Below, in pieces: positions 32,852 through 42,014 of a stretch of 56,346 bases of DNA. The notes beneath the pieces are model-generated. The model saw only the letters and a program-made list of their open reading frames with translations. It made no database searches and was not told the DNA's origin. How positions within the stretch are numbered: the first letter of the stretch is position 1; each line of letters begins with the position of its first letter. The DNA lies in NCBI GenBank assembly GCA_947459245.1, contig CANHCV010000009.1, forward strand, positions 1-56,346. The letters run 5' to 3'. The DNA comes from Bacteroidota bacterium (GTDB lineage: Bacteria; Bacteroidota; Bacteroidia; UBA7662; CANHCV01). The position numbers and the translations under genes were made by a program.

Positions 32852-34149
32852 TCATGTTTCTTCGTAAAATAACCGATGCAGGGGTTACTTCTGAAACTCA
32901 ACGAGAGGATGCCCTTGAAATTCGTGCAACCAACATGATGACCACCTATTTATCCCTGTTGGTTTATCCATTGGTTGCTTATTCGTATTTTGAATTCCCT
33001 GAAAAAACATATTGGATTCAGTTACTTTTTTTGGCTTCACTTTATGGATTAAGTCCTATTTTCAACCACTTCAAACAACATACTTTAGCAAGAACCTTTT
33101 CTGTTTATGCCGGTCTATTGGCCGTTTTGTGGGGGACTTGGTTATTTGGTTTTGATACAGGAGTTCAATTTTTGTTTTTCGTGAATGTGGTCAATGCCTT
33201 TATGTCATTCCATTTTGCACATCGTTGGAAAGTTGCCCTAATTATTTTATCCATTTTCCTTGTTTACCTTTTTTCATGGTACATCTATGAAACTTACGGG
33301 GCAGAGATCCCTTTCAATTACCATCAAAAACAAACTTGGAGCGTTTTCTTTTGGATTCTAGGTTTCGTTGCAATTCTTATCTACTCCTACTTTTCTATCC
33401 AAGTGGTTAGAACCAAAAGCAGAATTTTATTGCAACATCAATCCAAATTAGAGAATCAAAATTTGGCACTATCGAAGGCAAACAAAGAATTGGATTACTT
33501 TTTTTACGCCATTTCTCATGATTTAAGATCCCCACTCGCCTCGGTTTTGGGATTGATTGAATTGATGAAGATAGAAAATGATCCGAAGCAAATCAACAAT
33601 TACCTCAACCTGCAAGAGTCCTCCATTCGAAAAATGAATGACTTTATCTTTGATATCATTCACATTGCAAAAAATGCGCGACAAAAGTTAGAGTCGGAAC
33701 CGATTCATTTCCAACAATTGATTACTGATATTTTTATTCAGCATGAATTCAATGAAGATTCTCAAAAAATTGAAAAGATCATTCAAATTAACGAATCCGT
33801 CCCATTTCATTCCGATCCTACCCGCTTAAAGATTATCTTGAACAACCTACTATCGAATGCCATCCATTATTCGAACACGACGAAAGAACATCCACAAATC
33901 AAGATTGACATCCAAACCTCACATAACAATGCGAAAATCATTGTTTGGGATAATGGTTTAGGAATACCAGAGGAGTATCAAAAGAAGGTTTTCGAAATGT
34001 TTTTTAGAGGCACGGATGCAAAGCCTGGAACAGGGTTAGGCCTTTACATGGTTCACGAAATTGTTTCTAAATTGGGAGGGCAAATTTCTTTAAAATCAGA
34101 AGTTGGGAACTACACCGAATTCACCATTACCCTACCTCAGGTAAACTAA
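32848..34149 (+). CDS. membrane-bound sensor histidine kinase
   Basis: The protein has 433 residues. Residues 35-190 contain about six membrane segments with no PAS or other large sensor domain. An H-box (FYAISHDLRSPLASVLG) puts the phosphorylated His near residue 224. The ATPase domain has LNNLLSNAIHYSN (N box), VWDNGLGIPEEYQ (G1), FEMFFRGT (F) and GTGLGLYMVHEI (G2). No response regulator is adjacent. The start overlaps the PAP2-like gene (ATGA). It could signal to the sigma-54 activator encoded 4 kb away, but that is a guess. Confidence 0.9.
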   Translation: MIMFLRKITDAGVTSETQREDALEIRATNMMTTYLSLLVYPLVAYSYFEFPEKTYWIQLLFLASLYGLSPIFNHFKQHTLARTFSVYAGLLAVLWGTWLFGFDTGVQFLFFVNVVNAFMSFHFAHRWKVALIILSIFLVYLFSWYIYETYGAEIPFNYHQKQTWSVFFWILGFVAILIYSYFSIQVVRTKSRILLQHQSKLENQNLALSKANKELDYFFYAISHDLRSPLASVLGLIELMKIENDPKQINNYLNLQESSIRKMNDFIFDIIHIAKNARQKLESEPIHFQQLITDIFIQHEFNEDSQKIEKIIQINESVPFHSDPTRLKIILNNLLSNAIHYSNTTKEHPQIKIDIQTSHNNAKIIVWDNGLGIPEEYQKKVFEMFFRGTDAKPGTGLGLYMVHEIVSKLGGQISLKSEVGNYTEFTITLPQVN

Positions 34150-34165
34150 TATCCTTTTTTTTTTG

Positions 34166-34173
34166 TAGCTTTG
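34166..34173 (+). promoter_or_regulatory. -7 promoter box of the SPOR protein gene
   Basis: TAGCTTTG matches TAnnTTTG exactly and ends 14 nt before the ATG at 34188. No TTG sits at the 19-nt spacing. Confidence 0.45.
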
Positions 34174-34187
34174 GAAAAATTTTAATC

Positions 34188-34778
34188 ATGAAAACATTAT
34201 TCGTTTCTATTTTTTCATTGGTATCCCTCTTTTCTTTCGGACAAGAAATGACCAAAGAAGAGCGCAAAAAGATTAAAAAAATGTCGGTAGACGAGGTAGC
34301 AGCTGTCATTAAAAATCTTGAAAGCAAATCGACCGATTTGAAAAAATGTTCTACTGAAAAAGATGAAATGCAATTGTTACTCAACAACATGAGCGCTGAA
34401 ATGAATGCCAACAAGTTTGAATTGGATTCGTTGAAAAAGGTTTCAGTCATTCAAAAGGAACAACAAGAAAAACAAGCATTGGAGGAGGTTAATTCCAATC
34501 CAATCAAAGAAAAATCTGGTCTTTATTTCAAGGTTCAACTTGGTGCTTACAACCAATACAGAGCTAAAGGACTAGGAAAATCTGAAATTGAAACCGAAAT
34601 GGTGGAAAACCAAGTGAAATATGTTTTGGGGTATTTTACGAAAATTAACAAAGCTGAAGAGTTTCGGGATGAACTCAAAAAACTTGGATTAGCAGATGCT
34701 TGGATCGTTTGTTACAAAGACGGAAAAAGAATAGCTCAAGAAGCTGCTGAAGCCGAAGGAGTCATCTTCAAAAAATAA
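34188..34778 (+). CDS. exported coiled-coil protein with SPOR-like domain
   Basis: The protein has 196 residues. The signal peptide is MKTLFVSIFSLVSLFSFG. A charged, probably coiled-coil region spans about 22-100. The C-terminal part (YFKVQLGAY, then YVLGYFTKINKAEEFRDEL, ending DAWIVCYKDGKRI) fits a SPOR-like fold that in other proteins binds denuded peptidoglycan. It probably acts in the periplasm. It is followed by a terminator, then by the PorE-like OmpA protein. Confidence 0.75.
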   Translation: MKTLFVSIFSLVSLFSFGQEMTKEERKKIKKMSVDEVAAVIKNLESKSTDLKKCSTEKDEMQLLLNNMSAEMNANKFELDSLKKVSVIQKEQQEKQALEEVNSNPIKEKSGLYFKVQLGAYNQYRAKGLGKSEIETEMVENQVKYVLGYFTKINKAEEFRDELKKLGLADAWIVCYKDGKRIAQEAAEAEGVIFKK

Positions 34779-34782
34779 ATTT

Positions 34783-34806
34783 AAAGCCGCTTCCAGCGGC
34801 TTTTTT
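34783..34806 (+). terminator. rho-independent terminator after the SPOR gene
   Basis: AAGCCGCT and AGCGGCTT form an 8-bp stem around a 3-nt loop, followed directly by a T-run. Confidence 0.88.
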
Positions 34807-34898
34807 CTTGTCCAATTTGCAAGAATTCAACCTTTTTATTTCCACAATTTCTTTGCACGAAATAAGATAAGAGGGATTATTATTACCTTTAGACTCCC

Positions 34899-36773
34899 AT
34901 GAAACGCATCGCTTTCCTTCTGTTTTCCGTATTTCATTTGGCCTCGTTGGCTCAAACGAACCTTCCGAAAAAGGCTGAAAAAATTTACCAAAAAGCCATC
35001 AAAGAAATCAATGCTAATCGGTATCCAGAAGCCATTGTTCTGCTTGAACAAGTTCATGCCTCCAACCCCGAACACGTTAATTCTCTTCTTTCATTAGCAG
35101 ACCTTTATTTCCAAACGGGAAGTGATTCCATGGCCCTCATTTCTTACGAGAAAATCAAAGCCTTTCAAATTGCCACGTACTACAAGGTTTACCTGAATGC
35201 TGGGATATTAAAAATGCGAAAATCCGATTATCAAGGTGCTCAGCAAGACTTTCAAAAATTACTAACTTTCAAGAATTTGTCCTATCAAGCTCACCAAGAT
35301 GGGAAAATGTATTTGGCCGATTGCTCTTTTTCAATGGAAGCCCTCAAAACCCCTTATCGGGTTGATTTGAAAAATTTAGGAGACCATGTCAACACCCCAT
35401 TTTATGAAAATCGTGGGTGGTTGGATGCCTCAGGACAACAGTTGTTTTTCACCCGAAGAGGAGTCAACGACGAAGACATTTATGTCTCCAACAAAAAACA
35501 GGATGGCAGTTTTGATCTTGCAGAACCGGTTTCTTTGGAAATCAATACCGCTTCCAACGAAGGTGGCAGCTCGGTTTCAGGAAATGGAAAATTGTTGTTT
35601 TTTACCGCTTGCGACCGAGCCGACTCTCGTGGTTCGTGCGATATTTACGTCAGCGAAAAAATGGCGAATGGCCGTTTTGGCGCTCCAAAAAATTTAGATC
35701 CCATCATCAATTCCCCTTGGTGGGAGTCTCAGCCCAGCATCAGCTCCGATGGGAAAACCATGTTCTTTCTCTCCAATCGACCTGGAGGGTACGGCGGTTG
35801 GGACATTTGGAAGAGCGTTCATCTGCCAAGCGGTTGGAGTGTTCCCGAAAACCTTGGGCCAACCATTAACACTCGATACGATGAGGCTTCGCCTTTCGCT
35901 CATCCGGATGGCAGAACATTGTACTTCGCCAGTGCCGGTCACCCTGGCTTTGGTGCCAAAGACCTTTTTGTTTCCCACCTAACCGATTCCGGTTGGAACC
36001 GCCCCATGAATTTAGGATCTCCCATCAACAACGCCATGGATCAATCGGGAATATGGATCAGCACCGATGGAAAATCGGGCATTCTCACTTCTGATGATGC
36101 CCCCAATTTAGGTAAAACGGATTTGTTTTCGTTTGAGGTTCCTGAACCGTTCCGACCATGGCCCACCCAGTGGAATCGTTTTAAATTTATTGATGCGCAA
36201 ACCCAAGCTCCTATTTCGGTTCATTTAACCATCAACGAACCCATCAGCAGAACCAATTATTTCAACGATTTCACCAAACCCAATGGTGGAGCAGATATCA
36301 TTTGCGTGCCTTCCGAAAAAACGTTCAGCATCCATGCCGAAGCCCCAGGGTATTTGTTTTTTTCAGGACAATTTGCTCCCACCCAATCGGAAATGACCAT
36401 TGCCATGGAGCCGCTTCAAGTTGGAAAAATGGTAGCTTTAACCAACATCTTTTTTGAAAGCAATTCCGACAGTATCCTACCTTCTTCCGATTCTGAAATT
36501 GTTGTTTTGGCACGTTTCCTTAAATCGAACCCACAGTTAAGGGTAGAAATTCAAGGACATACGGATGCGGTAGGGAAAAAAGATGCCAATCTAAAACTGT
36601 CTGATAAGCGAGCGAAAGCATTGTTTTTAAAACTTCGCCTTTTGGAAGTCCCCTTCAACCAAATTGAATTCAAAGGTTATGGAGATGCTCAACCTATTGC
36701 CGATAATGGTTCTGAGCTCGGACGATCAAAGAACAGACGGATTGCTATTAAGATCGTTCGCATCAATCCATAG
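34899..36773 (+). CDS. OmpA-family protein with TPR and propeller domains (PorE-like)
   Basis: The 624-residue protein has a signal peptide (MKRIAFLLFSVFHLASLA), TPR helices (about 20-140), a WD40/PD40 propeller (residues about 150-420, with repeats such as ISSDGKTMFFLSNRPGG and HPDGRTLYFASAG), a short carboxypeptidase-regulatory-like domain (about 430-500) and an OmpA peptidoglycan-binding domain (about 510-624, IQGHTDAVGKKDANLKLSDKRA). This order is the architecture described for PorE of the T9SS. Related proteins with the same layout exist, so assignment to T9SS is probable, not certain. Unlike a lipoprotein it has no lipobox Cys. Its end overlaps the convergent helicase gene by 11 bp. Confidence 0.8.
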   Translation: MKRIAFLLFSVFHLASLAQTNLPKKAEKIYQKAIKEINANRYPEAIVLLEQVHASNPEHVNSLLSLADLYFQTGSDSMALISYEKIKAFQIATYYKVYLNAGILKMRKSDYQGAQQDFQKLLTFKNLSYQAHQDGKMYLADCSFSMEALKTPYRVDLKNLGDHVNTPFYENRGWLDASGQQLFFTRRGVNDEDIYVSNKKQDGSFDLAEPVSLEINTASNEGGSSVSGNGKLLFFTACDRADSRGSCDIYVSEKMANGRFGAPKNLDPIINSPWWESQPSISSDGKTMFFLSNRPGGYGGWDIWKSVHLPSGWSVPENLGPTINTRYDEASPFAHPDGRTLYFASAGHPGFGAKDLFVSHLTDSGWNRPMNLGSPINNAMDQSGIWISTDGKSGILTSDDAPNLGKTDLFSFEVPEPFRPWPTQWNRFKFIDAQTQAPISVHLTINEPISRTNYFNDFTKPNGGADIICVPSEKTFSIHAEAPGYLFFSGQFAPTQSEMTIAMEPLQVGKMVALTNIFFESNSDSILPSSDSEIVVLARFLKSNPQLRVEIQGHTDAVGKKDANLKLSDKRAKALFLKLRLLEVPFNQIEFKGYGDAQPIADNGSELGRSKNRRIAIKIVRINP

Positions 36774-39700
36774 ATAAAACTTTCCCGTTTCTTTCGATCC
36801 AATTGATCAACTGTTCGTAAGGAGAGGAATCAATCAGAAATTGCCGATTCCCGAATAAGACGAATTGCTTTCTCGCACGAGAAATTGCAACCAATAGTTT
36901 TCGATCTACCCCATTCTGTTCGGTGGAAGTCAACGCTTCTAAATAATTCCGTCCATTCACACAGGTGGAAAACAAGATATAATCGGCTTCACTGCCCTGA
37001 AATCGTTCCACGGTATCAATAGGAATTAGTTTTTCGATTTCATCTTGCAAATTCAACAATGCCCGTTGCCTACGAATGGCTTCTTTTATTTCTTCAATTT
37101 GAGCTCTCCAAGGGGTAATGATTCCTAAAAAATCTCCCCAATCTTTTTCTTGGGTTTTCCTTTGTACCAATTGAAGTACGATTCTTGCCAAATCATCGGC
37201 TTCGGATCGATTTACTTTTCCTCGATCTAGATTTCGATTTTCAACAAACACCAATCTTTTCTGCTGGGATTTTTCTCCCCAACCATCTTGAATCATCCAT
37301 TGATCTTGTTGATATTCATTTCCAGTCCTCAATACCGTTGGCAAATAATGGGATGAAAGGGCTTGAGCAATATCGTCATGCATCCTAAAATGGGTGTCCA
37401 ACGTAATCATCCCCTTCCATCCATTACGGTCGTTGAGAAACCATAGGCGTTCAAAAAGAGAATCGGTCCAACGACTAAACAACCCCATTTCCTCCATTCT
37501 CTCCATGGCCGATTTGATGGCTGTATTTTGGATCGCTTTAAGCTTAGAAAGATCGTTCAATTCAAAATCTTGTGCCAGCACCGGTGGCAATTGCTGGTGA
37601 TCTCCGATGAGAATAAATCGCTGAAACAGGGGAATGATGCCCGAAAGCTGGCTCTCGGTTACCTGACTGGCTTCATCGACAATTAAGTTTGGAATTGACC
37701 CTGTAATGGACAAAAAATCGGGGAAACGGGCGGAAAATGATGCAATGGTAGATAGATAAACGGTGGATTCTTTCAATGCATCCGTGTATTCTTTGATGGA
37801 TTGGGACGGATCTGACTCATCGGTTCGAAGCGAAAAAAAGGAAATGCTTTGAGCTTTGAATTTTTGAGCAATTTCTTCAACCGCCCGATTTGTAAAGGCC
37901 AGAACCACTGTTTTCTCATCTTTCTCCTGAAAGCTCCGAACGATTTGAGTGAGTACTCTGGAGGTTTTTCCAGTTCCGGGAGGTCCTTGAATGAGCAGGT
38001 AATCGTTGGCAGATCGGGCCATTTCAACGGCACGCTCAGTGCGATCCACCGTAGAAAATTCAGATTGCGAAAAAGTGGGCTCTGAACAACCCAGCATCTT
38101 TTCAATGGTTTTGGAGTTTCTAGCGTTTGGAAAAAGATTGGAGAGCGATTTAACGGTTGCCCAAATGGTACTATCTAAAAACACTTCTTCCAAATTGAAG
38201 GCAGGTATGGATGCGATGTGTTCATTGGAATAACGAGGAGCAAAGGATTGAAGGGTAATTTTTTGCGCCTCAATTTCAAGTACAACACCTCTGAACCATT
38301 GTTCATTGAGCGGATTCGGTTGTTGATTGGCGTCGCATGCTGTGATTTGGACCAAACTTCCAATGCGAAACGGGTGAGGCCAACCACTGTGCTGGAAAAC
38401 CATCTTTTGATCATCCACTTCCAACAAGGTAGCGGCATGAATCATGGAAAATTTATCCAATTTCTCAGCAACGGATTCCGACCAAATGGATGCGGCACCT
38501 TTGTTTTTTCGGTGAATTCCACTTTGGTAATCACCCAGTTTTAATGAAAGCCATTCGCGCATTTGAACGCTCAACATTCCCAAAAAATAAGCACGCAAAT
38601 AATGGGCTTCGGGAAATGCGTTGATCGATTGATACCCTTCCAAAAAAGTAATCATCTTTTTTATTCCAAAAGCACTCTGCGTTGATTCAAAAACGGGCTC
38701 GAGGGCTTTGATTGCACCGTGAACCTCATTCAATTGGAAGGAGGCCAATCGCTTGCAAGTAGCTAAAATAAAGTTCCTGGCCTCATCCGCTTGAATGAGG
38801 TAGGGATAAACTTGATCTACGTTGAGGTTACGCAGCGATCGATCGGCTGAAGATGCATAGAGGATTGCGCCGCTAACCGAAGCCTTTTCCCCATAAGTTT
38901 GCCGAATAAGTCGATAATACAAAATTGTTTGAACCTCGTATTTCATGTCGATCCAGCCTCCCGGCGCCTTACCCGACTTCAATTCAATGATATCCATGGC
39001 GCCAGATTCCTTTTCAAGCAATAAATCCAAACGTCCGGTAAAACCGTCGGCAATGGAAACAAAGGTTGGCTCAATTCGAATGTCTTTGCTCCCTTCTCGA
39101 ATTTGCTTTACAAAAGTGATCAGATTGGGAGCAACCAAATTTTGAATCTTTTGAACCAGTTCCTTCAATTGATTCTGATCGAAAATAGCCGCTTGCAATT
39201 TATTCTTCAGGAGCGATTTTCGGATGGTTTGTTGGATCCAATCCGAATCATATTTTCCTGCAACCACCATTTGATCCAACAAATCGTTTGATAAAATTCC
39301 CTGCAATAGATGAATTGAAAACACTTCTGCTTTAAACTTGTTCCCAAAAAACGATTTCCAACGTTGACCATTGGGGCCGAAAACTTCTGAAATATCTGAA
39401 ACCGAAAACAAAGCATCGGGATCGAGGATCATCCTACTTTCTGGGGTAACCTTCAAACGGTTTTCCTCTGGCAAAAAATGGAACAAACATACTTTTTGTC
39501 CTACCTCAAGCAAAGGGAGGTAAACCGAAAAATCAAAAAAAGAATTTCTCCCTAACTCAATCACCCAACATTTTTGATGATTGACCGAATAACCAACAAC
39601 TTCCGTTTGAATTTGCACAAGCGTTAATTCAATGGTTTCAAATTGCTGGAAAACAACTGCGGTAGTTTCTAAAGGTGATGGCTTTGTTCCATCGTTTAAT

Positions 39701-39999
39701 AACCAATTCCCATATTCAAGAATTTGGTCTTCCAAGCTTGCAGGCAGTGTTTCTAATTCAAACAACGCCTTCCAAAGGGCAATAGCATCTGCTTCTAAAT
39801 TTGAATTCGATTCTTTTTCTTTGATTAAAAACAACCAACGGCTTAAACCGCTGCGATAATTCCGCGCATTATTCTGGGTCATTCTTTCCAAGAAATATTC
39901 CCACTCGGTTCTCCAAGTAAACGCTCTTTCTCCCGTTTCCTTGAATTGAATAAGCCTTTGATAAGACCGATTGGCCTTCTTTAAAACACCATCCTCCAT
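36763..39999 (-). CDS. Dna2-like nuclease-helicase (PD-(D/E)XK plus SF1 helicase)
   Basis: The start is the ATG at 39999 (MEDGVLKKANRSYQ), 1078 residues; the frame is open 19 codons further. The N-terminal half carries a RecB-like nuclease motif: GRLD (about 322-325) and DIIELKSGK (about 336-344), with the catalytic Asp, Glu and Lys in place. The C-terminal half is an SF1B helicase: GPPGTGKT, LIVDEASQ, GDHQQLPPV, ERFQGSEAD, AISRARKQF. This resembles Dna2, which processes flaps and resected ends. No clear Fe-S cysteine set is visible. It overlaps the upstream HhH-barrel gene by 19 bp. Confidence 0.85.
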   Translation of the reverse strand: MEDGVLKKANRSYQRLIQFKETGERAFTWRTEWEYFLERMTQNNARNYRSGLSRWLFLIKEKESNSNLEADAIALWKALFELETLPASLEDQILEYGNWLLNDGTKPSPLETTAVVFQQFETIELTLVQIQTEVVGYSVNHQKCWVIELGRNSFFDFSVYLPLLEVGQKVCLFHFLPEENRLKVTPESRMILDPDALFSVSDISEVFGPNGQRWKSFFGNKFKAEVFSIHLLQGILSNDLLDQMVVAGKYDSDWIQQTIRKSLLKNKLQAAIFDQNQLKELVQKIQNLVAPNLITFVKQIREGSKDIRIEPTFVSIADGFTGRLDLLLEKESGAMDIIELKSGKAPGGWIDMKYEVQTILYYRLIRQTYGEKASVSGAILYASSADRSLRNLNVDQVYPYLIQADEARNFILATCKRLASFQLNEVHGAIKALEPVFESTQSAFGIKKMITFLEGYQSINAFPEAHYLRAYFLGMLSVQMREWLSLKLGDYQSGIHRKNKGAASIWSESVAEKLDKFSMIHAATLLEVDDQKMVFQHSGWPHPFRIGSLVQITACDANQQPNPLNEQWFRGVVLEIEAQKITLQSFAPRYSNEHIASIPAFNLEEVFLDSTIWATVKSLSNLFPNARNSKTIEKMLGCSEPTFSQSEFSTVDRTERAVEMARSANDYLLIQGPPGTGKTSRVLTQIVRSFQEKDEKTVVLAFTNRAVEEIAQKFKAQSISFFSLRTDESDPSQSIKEYTDALKESTVYLSTIASFSARFPDFLSITGSIPNLIVDEASQVTESQLSGIIPLFQRFILIGDHQQLPPVLAQDFELNDLSKLKAIQNTAIKSAMERMEEMGLFSRWTDSLFERLWFLNDRNGWKGMITLDTHFRMHDDIAQALSSHYLPTVLRTGNEYQQDQWMIQDGWGEKSQQKRLVFVENRNLDRGKVNRSEADDLARIVLQLVQRKTQEKDWGDFLGIITPWRAQIEEIKEAIRRQRALLNLQDEIEKLIPIDTVERFQGSEADYILFSTCVNGRNYLEALTSTEQNGVDRKLLVAISRARKQFVLFGNRQFLIDSSPYEQLINWIERNGKVLSMD

Positions 40000-42014
40000 T
40001 GAATTCTCCAATCGTATTTCGTAGAACCCGTCACCAAATCCACACCACTTCCCCACTCGTTTCGATCCTTTGAATGGAAAACTCCGAATTTAGACGACAA
40101 TTCCATGTTTTTTGCCAAGTCCCATTTGACCAGCGCATACATCCTACTTCCATTTCCGTACAAAGCAGGAACTGAAAAGTAATAGAGTAAATCGCTCTCA
40201 TAAGCATAAATTGCAGTATTAAACGAAGGGGTTTGAAACCATGCCCATCGCAAATTCAAGGTTATCGGACTGCTTAACTTTTTGTATTGAAAATCTTGAA
40301 ACAATGCAAATCCATTTTCAAGGGTTGTTTCTTTTTGAAAACCACTCCATTCCAAACGGGTTTGCCAAGTGATCATTTCGCCGGTTGAAAACTTCGCATT
40401 TCCGCGAAGTCCATACCTTGAATAATCAACCAATGGAGAAATGGGAGCCATTGATAGGGAACTGTTTTCTTGTTTGATTCGGTACCTGCCCCGCAAATAA
40501 AAACTTGATTTCCGACTGGGTGTATATTCGATGTTCACCAAACTTTCCCAGCCGGAACTTGGTGCATCTACCCCAAAACGTAACCAGGGAAAAACAAACC
40601 GATCGATGTAGGAGGAAACGGTCCATTTTTTCCTCGGAATCGCTTGAAATCCGAAGTAAAATCCTTCTTCATTGGTCGCAAGGGTATTTTCTGCAATGGC
40701 GCTTCCGAACAACGTATGAAACCGAGGTGAGAAGTTTCGGTACATGGCCGCCAACGTAAAACGAGCATCCAAAGGAATTAACACCCCTTCTGTTACCGCC
40801 CATCCCGAATCGCCATGGGAAACTTCGCCCCAAACCAATAAATTTTTGATGGAAAATTGGTGATCAAATCCAACATTTAAAATCCGATTACCCTGGAAAT
40901 CAAAGCGATCGTACAAGGCTGAATTTCTCACAAACGGACGAGAAAATGTACTGTGCAAAACCGTAAATCCGACCGTTCCTGAGGAAAATTTCCATTTGAG
41001 GTTACCTCCCAATTGGGTGGTTCTTACTGATTTCCGATCGGCCAATTCTGAAAGTGTTCGATGGTAACCCGATAAATTCAAACCGCTTACAACGACGTCT
41101 TCGCCAAACAAAACCGAATCGTTATTGGCCGATAAATTTGCATCGGAATTTTTGATGGAGGTGAATAAACTCAACTCGAGGGGTGCTCTTGGATGGGCCA
41201 AAACCAGCGCACCGCCACGAAAATACTGGGCCTCGTTGGCGCTGGTATAGGGCACAATCCCCCTCCCCTGACGCAAAACATTCAACACAAAGGGCGATTT
41301 ACCAAATGCCAAACCCGACCATGCCGTAAGTCCCTGTCCGAACTGAACGTTGTAATCGCCAACTATGGCCTTTTTCACCCACTTTTTTCCCATCCATTGA
41401 ATATGTCCGGAAGTGAAATCAAAACCCAATTGGGCCGAATCGAAACGATAGGCTTCGCCGGGATCGTTCTCTGCCACAAAACCCAAGGTTAACCGATTGC
41501 CGTACGTGTATTTGTAACGAATAAAATTCCCTAAAGGCCCGCCCAAATACCGTTTTGAAGACGTATCTGAATACCCAAACGCTAAAGGAAAATTAGCTCT
41601 CGATCGCAGCATTAAATCGTGCTTATCATCGGAGTTTTGAACCATGGGCGTTCCAAAAACAGCTAGAAACGGGGCTAATAATTGGGCTGTTTTTAAATCC
41701 CAACCATCGATGGATTGCAATTCATACACCGATAAAAATGCTCCATATCGATTGCGATGGGCTAAAAATTGTTCAATTTGAATCTCCGATAAAAGCGGAA
41801 TCTGCTTCAGTTCTTCTCGACCAACCGATTGCAAATCCATCGGATGCCTCTGCCAATAATCCAACTTGGAAAACAAATCGGTAAAATCGAAATCTGAACC
41901 AGCGTTTTCAATGATTGCTTGGATCAAATCTTCGGTTGCATTCTGGGTTTTTGTTTGTGCATGGATTTCCGATGCCACCAGAACAAGTAGAATAAATAAA
42001 ACGAATTTCCTCAT
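39981..42014 (-). CDS. outer-membrane barrel protein with ComEA-like helix-hairpin-helix domain
   Basis: The 677-residue protein has a signal peptide (MRKFVLFILLVLVASEIHA), then a helix-hairpin-helix pair at about 55-118 (LQSVGREELKQIPLLSE, then AFLSVYELQSIDGWDLKTAQ) like the ComEA DNA-binding fold, then about 530 residues of amphipathic strands ending in Phe (WRIQWRMVF), an outer-membrane barrel. The HhH domain should face the periplasm. DNA uptake is possible but unproven; HhH motifs may also bind other partners. The start overlaps the stop of the upstream OMP gene (ATGA). Confidence 0.75.
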   Translation of the reverse strand: MRKFVLFILLVLVASEIHAQTKTQNATEDLIQAIIENAGSDFDFTDLFSKLDYWQRHPMDLQSVGREELKQIPLLSEIQIEQFLAHRNRYGAFLSVYELQSIDGWDLKTAQLLAPFLAVFGTPMVQNSDDKHDLMLRSRANFPLAFGYSDTSSKRYLGGPLGNFIRYKYTYGNRLTLGFVAENDPGEAYRFDSAQLGFDFTSGHIQWMGKKWVKKAIVGDYNVQFGQGLTAWSGLAFGKSPFVLNVLRQGRGIVPYTSANEAQYFRGGALVLAHPRAPLELSLFTSIKNSDANLSANNDSVLFGEDVVVSGLNLSGYHRTLSELADRKSVRTTQLGGNLKWKFSSGTVGFTVLHSTFSRPFVRNSALYDRFDFQGNRILNVGFDHQFSIKNLLVWGEVSHGDSGWAVTEGVLIPLDARFTLAAMYRNFSPRFHTLFGSAIAENTLATNEEGFYFGFQAIPRKKWTVSSYIDRFVFPWLRFGVDAPSSGWESLVNIEYTPSRKSSFYLRGRYRIKQENSSLSMAPISPLVDYSRYGLRGNAKFSTGEMITWQTRLEWSGFQKETTLENGFALFQDFQYKKLSSPITLNLRWAWFQTPSFNTAIYAYESDLLYYFSVPALYGNGSRMYALVKWDLAKNMELSSKFGVFHSKDRNEWGSGVDLVTGSTKYDWRIQWRMVF

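Noticed and set aside
36500-36530. TGGCAC-like string as a sigma-54 promoter
   Set aside because: It lies inside the coding region of the PorE-like gene and lacks the GC at the proper -12 spacing. I found no convincing -24/-12 promoter, but did not scan exhaustively.
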